A DNA stretch of 20,400 bases. Origin: Lachnospiraceae bacterium (GTDB lineage Bacteria > Bacillota_A > Clostridia > Lachnospirales > Lachnospiraceae). The stretch is taken from NCBI GenBank assembly GCA_024684065.1, contig JAIKXO010000179.1:1-20400 (forward strand), given 5' to 3'. The translations under genes and the position numbers were made by a program. The notes beneath the pieces were generated by a model that saw only the letters and a program-made list of their open reading frames with translations, was not told the DNA's origin and did not search any database. Below are positions 8,775 through 15,736 of the stretch, piece after piece (the stretch's first letter is position 1; each line of letters begins with the position of its first letter).

Positions 8775-9782
8775 ATGAAGGACGGTTTCGGAAGGGAGAT
8801 AGATTATCTGCGTATCTCGCTGACGGACAAATGTAATCTGAGATGCAGCTACTGCATGCCGAAGGAAGGTATTAAGCAGCTTGGGCATGATGATATTCTG
8901 ACCTATGAGGAGATATGGAGGCTTGTCAGCCTGATGGCGGATATGGGGATCAGAAAGATCCGTCTTACAGGGGGGGAGCCTCTGGTAAGGAAGAACATAA
9001 CCGGGTTTATTCGAAAGCTGAAAGAAATTCCGGGGATATGTGAGGTAGCGGTTACGACGAATGGAACCCTTCTGCCTTCTTTGGCGTACGATCTGAAGGA
9101 AGCGGGGCTTGACAGGATGAATATAAGCCTTGATACCTTAAGAAGCACTGCCTTTAAGGAGATGACGGGAAAAGATCTGCTTTCGGAGGTCAAAAGGGGA
9201 ATAAAAGCCGTCAGGGAAACGGGAATTCCCATGAAGCTCAATGTAGTCCCGGTGAAGGGGGTTAATGATACCGAAGCGGTAAGGATAGCGGAATTTGCGC
9301 AGAGTGAGGGGATAGACTTAAGGTTTATCGAGCTTATGCCGATCGGGTGTGCTTCTTCCCTTAAGGGAGTATCTGTTTCCGAGCTGATCCGGATCTTCGA
9401 GGACAGGTTCGGGGAAGCGAAGGAGCTAGGGGATAACGGCAAAGATATAGCGCCTGGGCCTTCAGTTTATTATTCATTTAAGAACTATAAAGGAAGGATC
9501 GGCTTTATAAGCCCTCTCTCGAGACCCTTTTGTGCTTCCTGTAACAGGATCCGGCTGACGGCGGAGGGTTTCTTAAAGCTGTGTCTGCAATACTCGGACG
9601 GAGCGGATCTGAAGACTCCTTTGCGGGACGGCAGGTCTGATGAAGAGATTTCGGAGCTTATAGAAGAAGCTGTGGCAAAAAAACCTTCCGGACACAGCTT
9701 TAACAGAGAGGATTTCGGTGATGGCTCAGACCGGCAGGCTGATAATTTAGAATACAGAAGAATGGTTCAGATAGGGGGCTGA
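8775..9782 (+). CDS. moaA: GTP 3',8-cyclase MoaA (radical SAM)
   Basis: Radical-SAM enzyme that rearranges GTP into 3',8-cyclo-GTP, which MoaC converts on. The start at 8775 gives 335 residues. The N-terminal SAM cluster is C20-x3-C24-x2-C27 inside LTDKCNLRCSYCMP. The glycine-rich SAM site LTGGEPLVR follows at 64-72. The C-terminal substrate-side cluster is C253-x2-C256-x13-C270 (PFCASCNRIRL onward). The protein ends in Gly-Gly (334-335), the tail MoaA needs for activity. A G-run (8765-8769) precedes ATG 8775. The alternative start at 8733 adds 14 residues lacking similarity and has no ribosome binding site. It sits between moaC and the MOSC-MogA fusion. Confidence 0.94.
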   Translation: MKDGFGREIDYLRISLTDKCNLRCSYCMPKEGIKQLGHDDILTYEEIWRLVSLMADMGIRKIRLTGGEPLVRKNITGFIRKLKEIPGICEVAVTTNGTLLPSLAYDLKEAGLDRMNISLDTLRSTAFKEMTGKDLLSEVKRGIKAVRETGIPMKLNVVPVKGVNDTEAVRIAEFAQSEGIDLRFIELMPIGCASSLKGVSVSELIRIFEDRFGEAKELGDNGKDIAPGPSVYYSFKNYKGRIGFISPLSRPFCASCNRIRLTAEGFLKLCLQYSDGADLKTPLRDGRSDEEISELIEEAVAKKPSGHSFNREDFGDGSDRQADNLEYRRMVQIGG

Positions 9783-9787
9783 CATAT

Positions 9788-11053
9788 ATGAAAACGGGGG
9801 TTGTAAAGGCTGTCTGCACGAGCATAAGAAAGGGGACTGCCAAAAAAGATATAGGGGTCGCGAAGCTTATAGAAAACTATGGGCTTGAGAATGATGCCCA
9901 TGCGGGAAGTGAAAGGCAGGTAAGCCTTCTTTCCTGGGATATAGTAGAGGCATTTAAGAGGACCGTCGGAGCAGGGATAAATATAGAGCCGGGTTCCTTC
10001 GGGGAGAATCTTTTGGTGGCGGGGTACGATTTTAAGGCTTTTCCCATAGGCACAAGATTCAGGTGCGGAGATGTGCTGTTAGAGCTTACGCAAAAGGGCA
10101 AAACCTGTCATGAGGACTGTGAGATAAGAAGAACGGCGGGAACCTGTATCATGCCAAAGGAGGGTGTATTTGCCATAGTCCTAAGGGGCGGGTATATAAA
10201 AACCGGAGACAAGATGGATGTATTGACTGATGATTATGAACCTGAAGACAGGTTTACTGACGACAGGGACAGTGCATCTGAAGAAAACCCCAGTATTGAA
10301 AAAGATACGGATACGGCCGGAGGTATTGCTCCGGAACCGGTACAACATCCGAGGAAAAGCTTTGCCGAAGATCCAAAAGAGAGCCTTTCAGATGAGATGA
10401 AAAACCCGGCCGGGGAAGATTTACCGGAAGAAGTGGCAGTATCTATACAGGATCATTTCATAAAAAGAGACGAAGAACAGGAGCGGGACATTATCGCCGG
10501 GTCAGAGAGACAGAGCGCGGAAAGCCTTGCGGAAAAACCCGGTGAACATGGAAGGACGAATGCCCATAGAAGCGTTTTGCGCGCAGCGGTCATAACAGTG
10601 AGTGACAGATCCTATAAGGGCGAAAGAGAGGATCTGAGCGGTCCGAAGATATGTTCGATGCTTAAGGGATACGGATATGTAGTATCTGATATAAGGATCC
10701 TGCCGGATGAAGAGGACCTGATATATACCGAGCTTGTACGGCTTTCAGATACCTGCCGGATCGATATTGTTTTTACTACAGGCGGCACGGGGTTTTCAGA
10801 ACGGGACAGGACTCCGGAGGCGACGATGAGAGCGGCGGAAAGAAATGCCCCGGGAATATCGGAAGCTATAAGGGCGGAGAGCATGAAGCATACGAAACGG
10901 GCCATGCTTAGCCGCGGAGCCAGCGTGATAAGGGGCAGGACACTGATAATCAATCTTCCCGGAAGCCCAAAGGCCGTGGAAGAATGCCTGAGCTTCCTGC
11001 TTCCGGAGCTTGAGCATGGGATTCTGATCTTAAAGGGTGAAGCGGACGGGTAA
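9788..11053 (+). CDS. MOSC domain fused through a long acidic linker to MogA/MoaB molybdopterin adenylyltransferase
   Basis: Two Moco-related domains in 421 residues. Residues 1-145 are a MOSC domain (relatives include the C-terminal domain of Moco sulfurase and YiiM-type proteins), with the run GSFGENLLV and a Cys-rich stretch C107, C111, C120. Residues 146-262 form a Glu/Asp/Lys/Ser-rich linker with no visible fold. Residues 263-421 are MogA/MoaB: AAVITVSDRSYKGEREDLSG near the start, TTGGTGFSERDRTPEAT (330-346), and NLPGSPKAVEECL. The MogA part would adenylylate molybdopterin before MoeA adds the metal. MOSC-MogA fusions occur in Clostridia; this linker of about 117 residues seems long. The start at 9788 follows moaA by 5 bases, with AGGGGG upstream. 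It is the last gene of the cluster; no convincing terminator follows directly. Confidence 0.9.
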   Translation: MKTGVVKAVCTSIRKGTAKKDIGVAKLIENYGLENDAHAGSERQVSLLSWDIVEAFKRTVGAGINIEPGSFGENLLVAGYDFKAFPIGTRFRCGDVLLELTQKGKTCHEDCEIRRTAGTCIMPKEGVFAIVLRGGYIKTGDKMDVLTDDYEPEDRFTDDRDSASEENPSIEKDTDTAGGIAPEPVQHPRKSFAEDPKESLSDEMKNPAGEDLPEEVAVSIQDHFIKRDEEQERDIIAGSERQSAESLAEKPGEHGRTNAHRSVLRAAVITVSDRSYKGEREDLSGPKICSMLKGYGYVVSDIRILPDEEDLIYTELVRLSDTCRIDIVFTTGGTGFSERDRTPEATMRAAERNAPGISEAIRAESMKHTKRAMLSRGASVIRGRTLIINLPGSPKAVEECLSFLLPELEHGILILKGEADG

Positions 11054-11101
11054 GACGGGGATCATGCTTTTGTGCCATATCCGGAAGATAAGTTTTATTA
11101 T

Positions 11102-11286
11102 ATGATGTGAGGGTCAAAAGTGATATCAAGCGTGGTTCCGTGCTTTGCACTTCCACCACGCTCCCCAATATTCGCAATCCGTGGGGCCCCTCCCCACTTC
11201 TTGCTCATATTGTGGCGGGTCATAAAACCTTTCACCCACTGGCAAGCAAGCTTGCCGTGGGTTCAGGCTTTTGACCCTGATATCAT
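11102..11286. repeat. 185-bp inverted-repeat element with three internal hairpins (full-length copy)
   Basis: The ends are ATGATGTGAGGGTCAAAAG (11102-11120) and, on the other strand, a 17/19 match (11268-11286). The core AGGGTCAAAAG/CTTTTGACCCT is perfect. Inside are three further stem-loops. The first is AGCGTGG/CCACGCT (11129-11162) with a small GTGC-TTT-GCAC stem inside. The second is GTGGGG-CCCCT-CCCCAC near 11181-11197. The third is CCCAC/GTGGG enclosing GGCAAG-CAAG-CTTGCC near 11235-11261. Both strands would fold into a closed multi-arm structure. A shortened copy lies at 15663-15710. No transposase is present, so it resembles a MITE or a structured RNA element. Together with the clpB promoter it fills the gap between the Moco cluster and clpB (11054-11436). 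Small ORFs inside it have no support. Confidence 0.8.
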
Positions 11287-11358
11287 TATATTCAGGTTGC
11301 GGGAAAAGCGGACAGGAGCTTTATCTGCAGCCTGATTTTTTGAAATATTCTGACAATT

Positions 11359-11397
11359 TTAGCACTCAACTATTGACGTGGCTAACAATTAGTGCTA
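11359..11397 (+). promoter_or_regulatory. CIRCE-like inverted repeat overlapping the clpB promoter (candidate HrcA site)
   Basis: TTAGCACTC at 11359-11367 is a perfect left half of the CIRCE operator (TTAGCACTC-N9-GAGTGCTAA). At the normal N9 spacing the right half is poor: CGTGGCTAA (11377-11385), 5 of 9 matches. A better right half, TAGTGCTAT (11390-11398), lies further away, so TAGCACT/AGTGCTA form a perfect 7-bp inverted repeat with a 24-base gap. The repeat spans the -35 box and touches the -10 box of the clpB promoter, as a repressor site would. HrcA control is plausible but the spacing is not canonical. Confidence 0.5.
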
Positions 11398-11401
11398 TCA
11401 T
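11373..11401 (+). promoter_or_regulatory. Sigma-A-type promoter of clpB
   Basis: TTGACG (-35, 11373-11378) and TATCAT (-10, 11396-11401) are separated by exactly 17 bases, matching the housekeeping consensus TTGACA-N17-TATAAT at five and four positions. Transcription would begin near 11408, about 29 bases before the clpB start codon. Confidence 0.75.
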
Positions 11402-11436
11402 AGCATATGAAAAAAAGAATTTAAGGAGGTACAGCC

Positions 11437-14013
11437 ATGAATATACAGAAATTTACCCAGAAATCTGTTGAAGCGGTCAATGAGTGCGAGAAAATAGCCA
11501 GCGAATACGGAAATCAGGAGCTTGAACAGGAGCATCTCCTTTATGCGCTGCTTACGGGTGAGGATTCGCTGATCCTTAAGCTTATAGAAAAAATGGAGAT
11601 CGATAAGGAGCATTTTCTCTCAAATGTGGAGGATAAGCTTTCCAAAAGGGTCAAGGTGCAGGGCGGACAGATGTATATGGGACAGCATCTTAACAAGGTT
11701 CTGATCTCCGCCGAGGATGAGGCTAAGCAGATGGGGGATGAGTATGTTTCTGTCGAACATCTCTTCCTCTCGATGATAAAATATCCAAACCAGGCGATCA
11801 AAGACCTTTTAAAGGAATACGGCATCACGAGGGAACGTTTCCTGAAGGCTCTTGCCACGGTAAGGGGCAACCAGCGGGTCACAAGCGACAATCCGGAGGC
11901 CACCTATGATACTCTGGAAAAGTACGGACAGGAGCTTGTGGAGCGTGCAAGGAACCAGAAGCTTGATCCTGTTATCGGAAGGGACACTGAGATCAGAAAC
12001 GTCATAAGGATATTATCGAGGAAGACCAAGAACAATCCTGTTCTCATAGGCGAGCCGGGAGTAGGAAAAACTGCCGTGGTGGAAGGGCTTGCGCACAGGA
12101 TCGTGAGAGGGGATGTCCCCGAGACTCTTAAGAATAAGAAGATATTCGCCCTGGATATGGGCGCGCTGGTAGCCGGAGCCAAGTACAGGGGAGAATTCGA
12201 GGAAAGACTTAAGGCCGTTCTTGAAGATGTAAAGAACTCTGACGGGCAGATCATTCTTTTCATAGATGAGCTCCATACCATAGTGGGGGCAGGCAAGAGC
12301 GACGGAGCGCTTGACGCGGGAAATATGCTTAAGCCCATGCTTGCAAGGGGCGAGCTCCATTGTATAGGTGCGACTACTCTCGACGAGTACAGACAGTATA
12401 TTGAAAAGGATGCCGCGCTTGAAAGGAGGTTCCAGCCCGTAATGGTTGACGAGCCTACGGTGGAGGATACGATCTCCATACTGAGAGGTCTTAAGGAGCG
12501 TTATGAGAATTTCCACCGTGTCAGGATAACGGATTCCGCACTGGTGTCCGCGGCGACCCTGTCTCACAGATATATATCGGACAGATTCCTTCCGGATAAG
12601 GCTATTGACCTTGTGGATGAAGCCTGCGCCCTGATAAAGACAGAACTTGATTCCATGCCGACCGAGCTTGACGAATTAAACCGTAAGGTCACACAGATGG
12701 CGATAGAAGCCGAGGCCCTTAAAAAGGAGACGGACAAGCTGTCCATGGACAGACTTTCGGAACTTCAGAAGGAGCTTGCCGAGCTGACCGATAAGAAGAA
12801 CGCAAGGATGGCTCAGTGGGAAAATGAGAAGAAATCAATTGAGAAGCTGTCATCCTTGAGGGAGCAGATAGAACAGGTGGGGAATGAAATAGAGATCGCC
12901 ACCAGGAACCAGGATCTCTCAAGGGTCGGAGAGCTTCAGTACGGAGTACTTCCAAAGCTTAAGACAGAGCTTTCCGAGGAAGAAGAGAAGGTCAGGGAAG
13001 AAGGGCTTACACTGGTTCATGAAAATGTATCCGATGAGGAGATAGCAAAGATAATCTCAAGATGGACCGGGATCCCCGTTGCCAAACTCACAGAGAGCGA
13101 GCGCTCCAAGACCCTGCATCTTGATGATGAGCTGCATAAGAGGGTGATAGGGCAGGACGAGGCTGTTACAAAGGTGACAGAGGCAATAATAAGAAGCAAG
13201 GCAGGTATTAAGGATCCGGGCAAGCCGATAGGCTCCTTCCTCTTCTTAGGCCCTACGGGAGTGGGAAAGACAGAGCTTGCCAAGTCCCTGGCGCAGAGCC
13301 TTTTTGATGATGAGAACAATATGGTCAGGATCGATATGAGCGAGTATATGGAGAAATTTTCCGTATCCAGGCTTATAGGAGCGCCTCCGGGATATGTCGG
13401 CTATGAAGAGGGCGGCCAGCTGACCGAAGCGGTCAGGAGAAAGCCGTATTCAGTGGTATTGTTTGATGAGATAGAAAAGGCCCATCCGGATGTCTTCAAC
13501 GTCCTTCTGCAGGTCCTCGATGACGGGCGGATAACAGATTCCCAGGGGAGGACAGTGGACTTTAAGAATACCATTCTTATAATGACTTCGAATATCGGCT
13601 CGGAATATCTTCTTGACGGGATAGACGAAAACGGAAATATAAAGGAGGAAGCCGGGGAGAATGTCATGAATGAATTAAGGAGCTCCTTCAGGCCGGAGTT
13701 CTTAAACAGGCTCGATGAGACCATTATGTTCAAGCCTCTGACAAAGGAGAATATAAAAGGGATAGTGGATCTTATCATCGCCGACTTAAATAAGAGGCTT
13801 TCAGACAGGAACCTTTCCATAACGCTTACGGATGAGGCGGAGAACTTCATAACTGAACAGAGCTATGACCCCGTATACGGAGCCAGGCCTTTAAAGAGAT
13901 ATATCCAGAAGACTGTTGAGACCCTTGCCGCAAAGCTTATCCTTAAGGGTGATCTTGAAGAGGGCGGAGTGATATCAATAAGCCTTGAGAACGGGGAACT
14001 GATCGCCTCATAA
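11437..14013 (+). CDS. clpB: ATP-dependent disaggregase ClpB
   Basis: Cytoplasmic AAA+ chaperone that pulls proteins out of aggregates, working with DnaK. The 858-residue length is normal. Residues 1-145 are the Clp N-domain (two repeats). The first ATPase has Walker A GEPGVGKT (about 205-212) and Walker [11 protein letters not shown] long coiled-coil middle domain (about 405-525, rich in Glu/Lys/Leu) separates ClpB from ClpC/ClpA. The second ATPase has GPTGVGKT (about 606-613) and [15 protein letters not shown] perfect AAGGAGGT (11423-11430) sits 6 bases before ATG 11437. It has its own promoter with a CIRCE-like repeat, pointing to heat-shock control, and is a single-gene unit ending at the terminator near 14119. 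Confidence 0.96.
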   Translation: MNIQKFTQKSVEAVNECEKIASEYGNQELEQEHLLYALLTGEDSLILKLIEKMEIDKEHFLSNVEDKLSKRVKVQGGQMYMGQHLNKVLISAEDEAKQMGDEYVSVEHLFLSMIKYPNQAIKDLLKEYGITRERFLKALATVRGNQRVTSDNPEATYDTLEKYGQELVERARNQKLDPVIGRDTEIRNVIRILSRKTKNNPVLIGEPGVGKTAVVEGLAHRIVRGDVPETLKNKKIFALDMGALVAGAKYRGEFEERLKAVLEDVKNSDGQIILFIDELHTIVGAGKSDGALDAGNMLKPMLARGELHCIGATTLDEYRQYIEKDAALERRFQPVMVDEPTVEDTISILRGLKERYENFHRVRITDSALVSAATLSHRYISDRFLPDKAIDLVDEACALIKTELDSMPTELDELNRKVTQMAIEAEALKKETDKLSMDRLSELQKELAELTDKKNARMAQWENEKKSIEKLSSLREQIEQVGNEIEIATRNQDLSRVGELQYGVLPKLKTELSEEEEKVREEGLTLVHENVSDEEIAKIISRWTGIPVAKLTESERSKTLHLDDELHKRVIGQDEAVTKVTEAIIRSKAGIKDPGKPIGSFLFLGPTGVGKTELAKSLAQSLFDDENNMVRIDMSEYMEKFSVSRLIGAPPGYVGYEEGGQLTEAVRRKPYSVVLFDEIEKAHPDVFNVLLQVLDDGRITDSQGRTVDFKNTILIMTSNIGSEYLLDGIDENGNIKEEAGENVMNELRSSFRPEFLNRLDETIMFKPLTKENIKGIVDLIIADLNKRLSDRNLSITLTDEAENFITEQSYDPVYGARPLKRYIQKTVETLAAKLILKGDLEEGGVISISLENGELIAS

Positions 14014-14055
14014 AGCGATCAATAAAACGGCAGGCGGCCCAAATTGTTATAAGAC

Positions 14056-14098
14056 ATGCATATATTCATTGACGGATTTTGATTCCGGTGATATGCAT
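14056..14098 (+). other. Two-tier hairpin downstream of clpB, function unknown
   Basis: ATGCATAT (14056-14063) and ATATGCAT (14091-14098) are perfect 8-bp arms enclosing a second small stem CGGA/TCCG (14073-14076 and 14084-14087). No T-run follows, so it is not itself a terminator. It lies in the 280-base gap between clpB and the diguanylate cyclase gene. Apart from this hairpin, the terminator at 14119-14165 and the repeat remnant at 14234-14253, nothing was recognised in that gap. Confidence 0.5.
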
Positions 14099-14118
14099 TA
14101 TAGTATTTTCTATACTTT

Positions 14119-14165
14119 AAGCGGATTTTATGGTACTATATGTAGCTGTAGGATCCGCTTTTTTT
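14119..14165 (+). terminator. Probable rho-independent terminator after clpB
   Basis: AAGCGGAT (14119-14126) pairs with ATCCGCTT (14153-14160), and the descending arm runs into seven T residues (14159-14165). The loop is long (26 bases), which lowers confidence. It sits 105 bases after the clpB stop and 130 bases before the next gene. Confidence 0.65.
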
Positions 14166-14233
14166 GCGAATTACAGCAAACGAATGTACATTATTTATCG
14201 TTTATGGCGCTCAGGCACTGATTTTTATTAAAA

Positions 14234-14253
14234 ACCGGACAGATCGGTGCAGT
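14234..14253 (+). repeat. Remnant of the leader repeat (ACCGGAC plus ATCGGTGCAGT)
   Basis: ACCGGAC (14234-14240) and ATCGGTGCAGT (14243-14253) are separated by 2 bases. On the minus strand of 19892-19932 the same two strings occur in the same order, about 24 bases apart, with the palindrome between them. This copy therefore looks like a version with the palindrome deleted, again in a gene leader (40 bases before the start at 14294). Confidence 0.5.
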
Positions 14254-14293
14254 CGGATCCTTAATACTGGAGATCGGGAGAAGCAGTGCTTTT

Positions 14294-15610
14294 ATGAAAA
14301 AAGTAGAGTTTGAGCATATCAAAGAGATAAAGGGGGCAAGGAGCCTGTATGGAGCCTTTCTTTCGGTAACCCTCATCCCTCTTGTTATTTACGGACTTGT
14401 GGTAACAATATACAGCTCTCTGTCGCTTGTAAAGGACGTGACGACGGAGGCGGAGAACAATCTGAGGAACGTGTCGTTAACTCTTTCCGAAGCCTACAGG
14501 AACATGTACGACGGTGATTTTAATGTCGTTATCTATGGGGATAAGGTGGACTTCTACAAAGGGGAGCATATGCTTAACGATGAATACGTGATGCTTGATG
14601 AGATCCATGAGAGGACAGGGCTTGACATTTCACTGTTTTTTTATGATACGAGGCTTCTTACAACGATAAAGGACGATGCGGGTAACCGTTATGTAGGGAC
14701 CGGCGCCAACCCGGCCATTGTTAACGAGGTCATAACAGCAAGGACGGGAAGGTTTTATGATAACATTATTATCAGCGGGGAAAACTATTATGTATATTAC
14801 CTTCCTCTTATGTCGAATGACGAAAAGACCTGTCTCGGGATGATAGGGGTCGCAAAGACGTCAAAAGAGGTGAAGAGCATGGTGGTGAGCGGGGTCGTGA
14901 AGAATATAGTCATCATGCTCATAGCGACATTTATCACGGGCTTTATTATCGCTCATTTCACTTCCGGCATTATATCGGTCATAAAGCGGATCATGAAATT
15001 TACAACGGAAATCGCGGAGGGGAATCTTTCGACGGAGCTTGACCCGATGGTAGCCGGAAGGAGCGATGAGCTTGGAGAGATGGGAAGGCTTGTCTTAAAG
15101 TTGCGCGGCTCCTTAAGGAGGCTCATAGAACGGGATGCCCTGACGGGTATATTCAACAGGCGGTATGCCGTCAATAAGCTTATGGATTACAAGCTTTCCG
15201 GTGTCAGATATTCCGTCAGCATAGGAGATATAGATTTCTTCAAGAAGTTTAACGATACTTTCGGCCATGAGTGCGGAGACGTGGTGCTTAAGAATGTGGC
15301 CATGACCCTCAGGGAGAGCATGCAGCCCTATGGCTTTGCCGCAAGATGGGGCGGTGAAGAATTCCTGCTTGTATATGATAATATAGAAGGAGACAAGGCA
15401 GGGGAGCTGACCGTTGAAGCTCTTGAAAACATCAGGAATATGGAGGTCGTTTACGAGGGTGAGGTCCACAAGGTCACGATGTCCTTCGGAGTCACCGAAT
15501 CCGATAAGGAGAGGACTATGGACGAGGATGTGAATGCCGCGGATATACTTCTTTACGAGGCCAAGGAAACCGGAAGGAACCGGGTTGTTTACAAGAAAAT
15601 AGGGAATTAA
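14294..15610 (+). CDS. Membrane-bound diguanylate cyclase (Cache-like sensor, HAMP, GGDEF)
   Basis: Makes cyclic di-GMP from two GTP in response to an outside signal. Of 438 residues, TM1 spans about 20-46, an extracellular sensor region about 47-199 (single-Cache-like: FFYDTRLLTTIKDD, YYVYYLPLM, LGMIGVAK), and TM2 about 200-229. A HAMP-like linker covers about 228-278, and the GGDEF domain runs from about 280 to the end. The catalytic loop is RWGGEEF (351-357) and the metal-binding GDIDFFKKFND (311-321) is intact, so it should be active. The inhibitory RxxD site normally just before the loop is absent (QPYG at that place). The start at 14294 has a distant GGGAGAAG, and a different nearby start is possible. 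It appears to be a single gene; the ligand cannot be inferred. Confidence 0.9.
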   Translation: MKKVEFEHIKEIKGARSLYGAFLSVTLIPLVIYGLVVTIYSSLSLVKDVTTEAENNLRNVSLTLSEAYRNMYDGDFNVVIYGDKVDFYKGEHMLNDEYVMLDEIHERTGLDISLFFYDTRLLTTIKDDAGNRYVGTGANPAIVNEVITARTGRFYDNIIISGENYYVYYLPLMSNDEKTCLGMIGVAKTSKEVKSMVVSGVVKNIVIMLIATFITGFIIAHFTSGIISVIKRIMKFTTEIAEGNLSTELDPMVAGRSDELGEMGRLVLKLRGSLRRLIERDALTGIFNRRYAVNKLMDYKLSGVRYSVSIGDIDFFKKFNDTFGHECGDVVLKNVAMTLRESMQPYGFAARWGGEEFLLVYDNIEGDKAGELTVEALENIRNMEVVYEGEVHKVTMSFGVTESDKERTMDEDVNAADILLYEAKETGRNRVVYKKIGN

Positions 15611-15662
15611 ATCGTTAAGACCGGATAACTGTATCCAAATTATATAAAGCCAGAATTATAAA

Positions 15663-15710
15663 ATGATGTAAGGGTCAAAAGTGATATCAGGCTTTTGACC
15701 CTGATATCAT
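15663..15710. repeat. 48-bp deletion derivative of the AGGGTCAAAAG inverted-repeat element
   Basis: The first 27 bases match those of the 185-bp element at 11102 except for one base. The last 23 bases match its right end exactly. The two ends share a CA at the join, so this copy equals the full one minus 137 bp of interior. What remains is a stem-loop (AGGGTCAAAAG/CTTTTGACCCT core) around TGATATCAG. It lies between the diguanylate cyclase gene and valS, 26 bases before the valS start, and would be in the valS leader if transcription starts upstream. No T-box sequence is seen in this gap. Confidence 0.85.
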
Positions 15711-15736
15711 AAAATTCAATCTACAAGGAGAGTAAA

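Noticed and set aside
11110..11120. AGGGTCAAAAG contains GGTCAAA, the half-site of the CtsR heat-shock repressor, upstream of clpB
   Set aside because: CtsR needs two half-sites in tandem with a 3-base gap. Here single halves lie in opposite terminal repeats, and the same sequence occurs before valS, which is not a heat-shock gene.
11120..11335. 71-residue plus-strand ORF over the inverted-repeat element
   Set aside because: It lies on hairpin-forming repeat DNA, has no ribosome binding site and no protein-like pattern.
14069..14097. TTGACG and TATGCA with 17-base spacing as a promoter for the diguanylate cyclase
   Set aside because: The -10 box matches only 3 of 6, and the site lies before a probable terminator.
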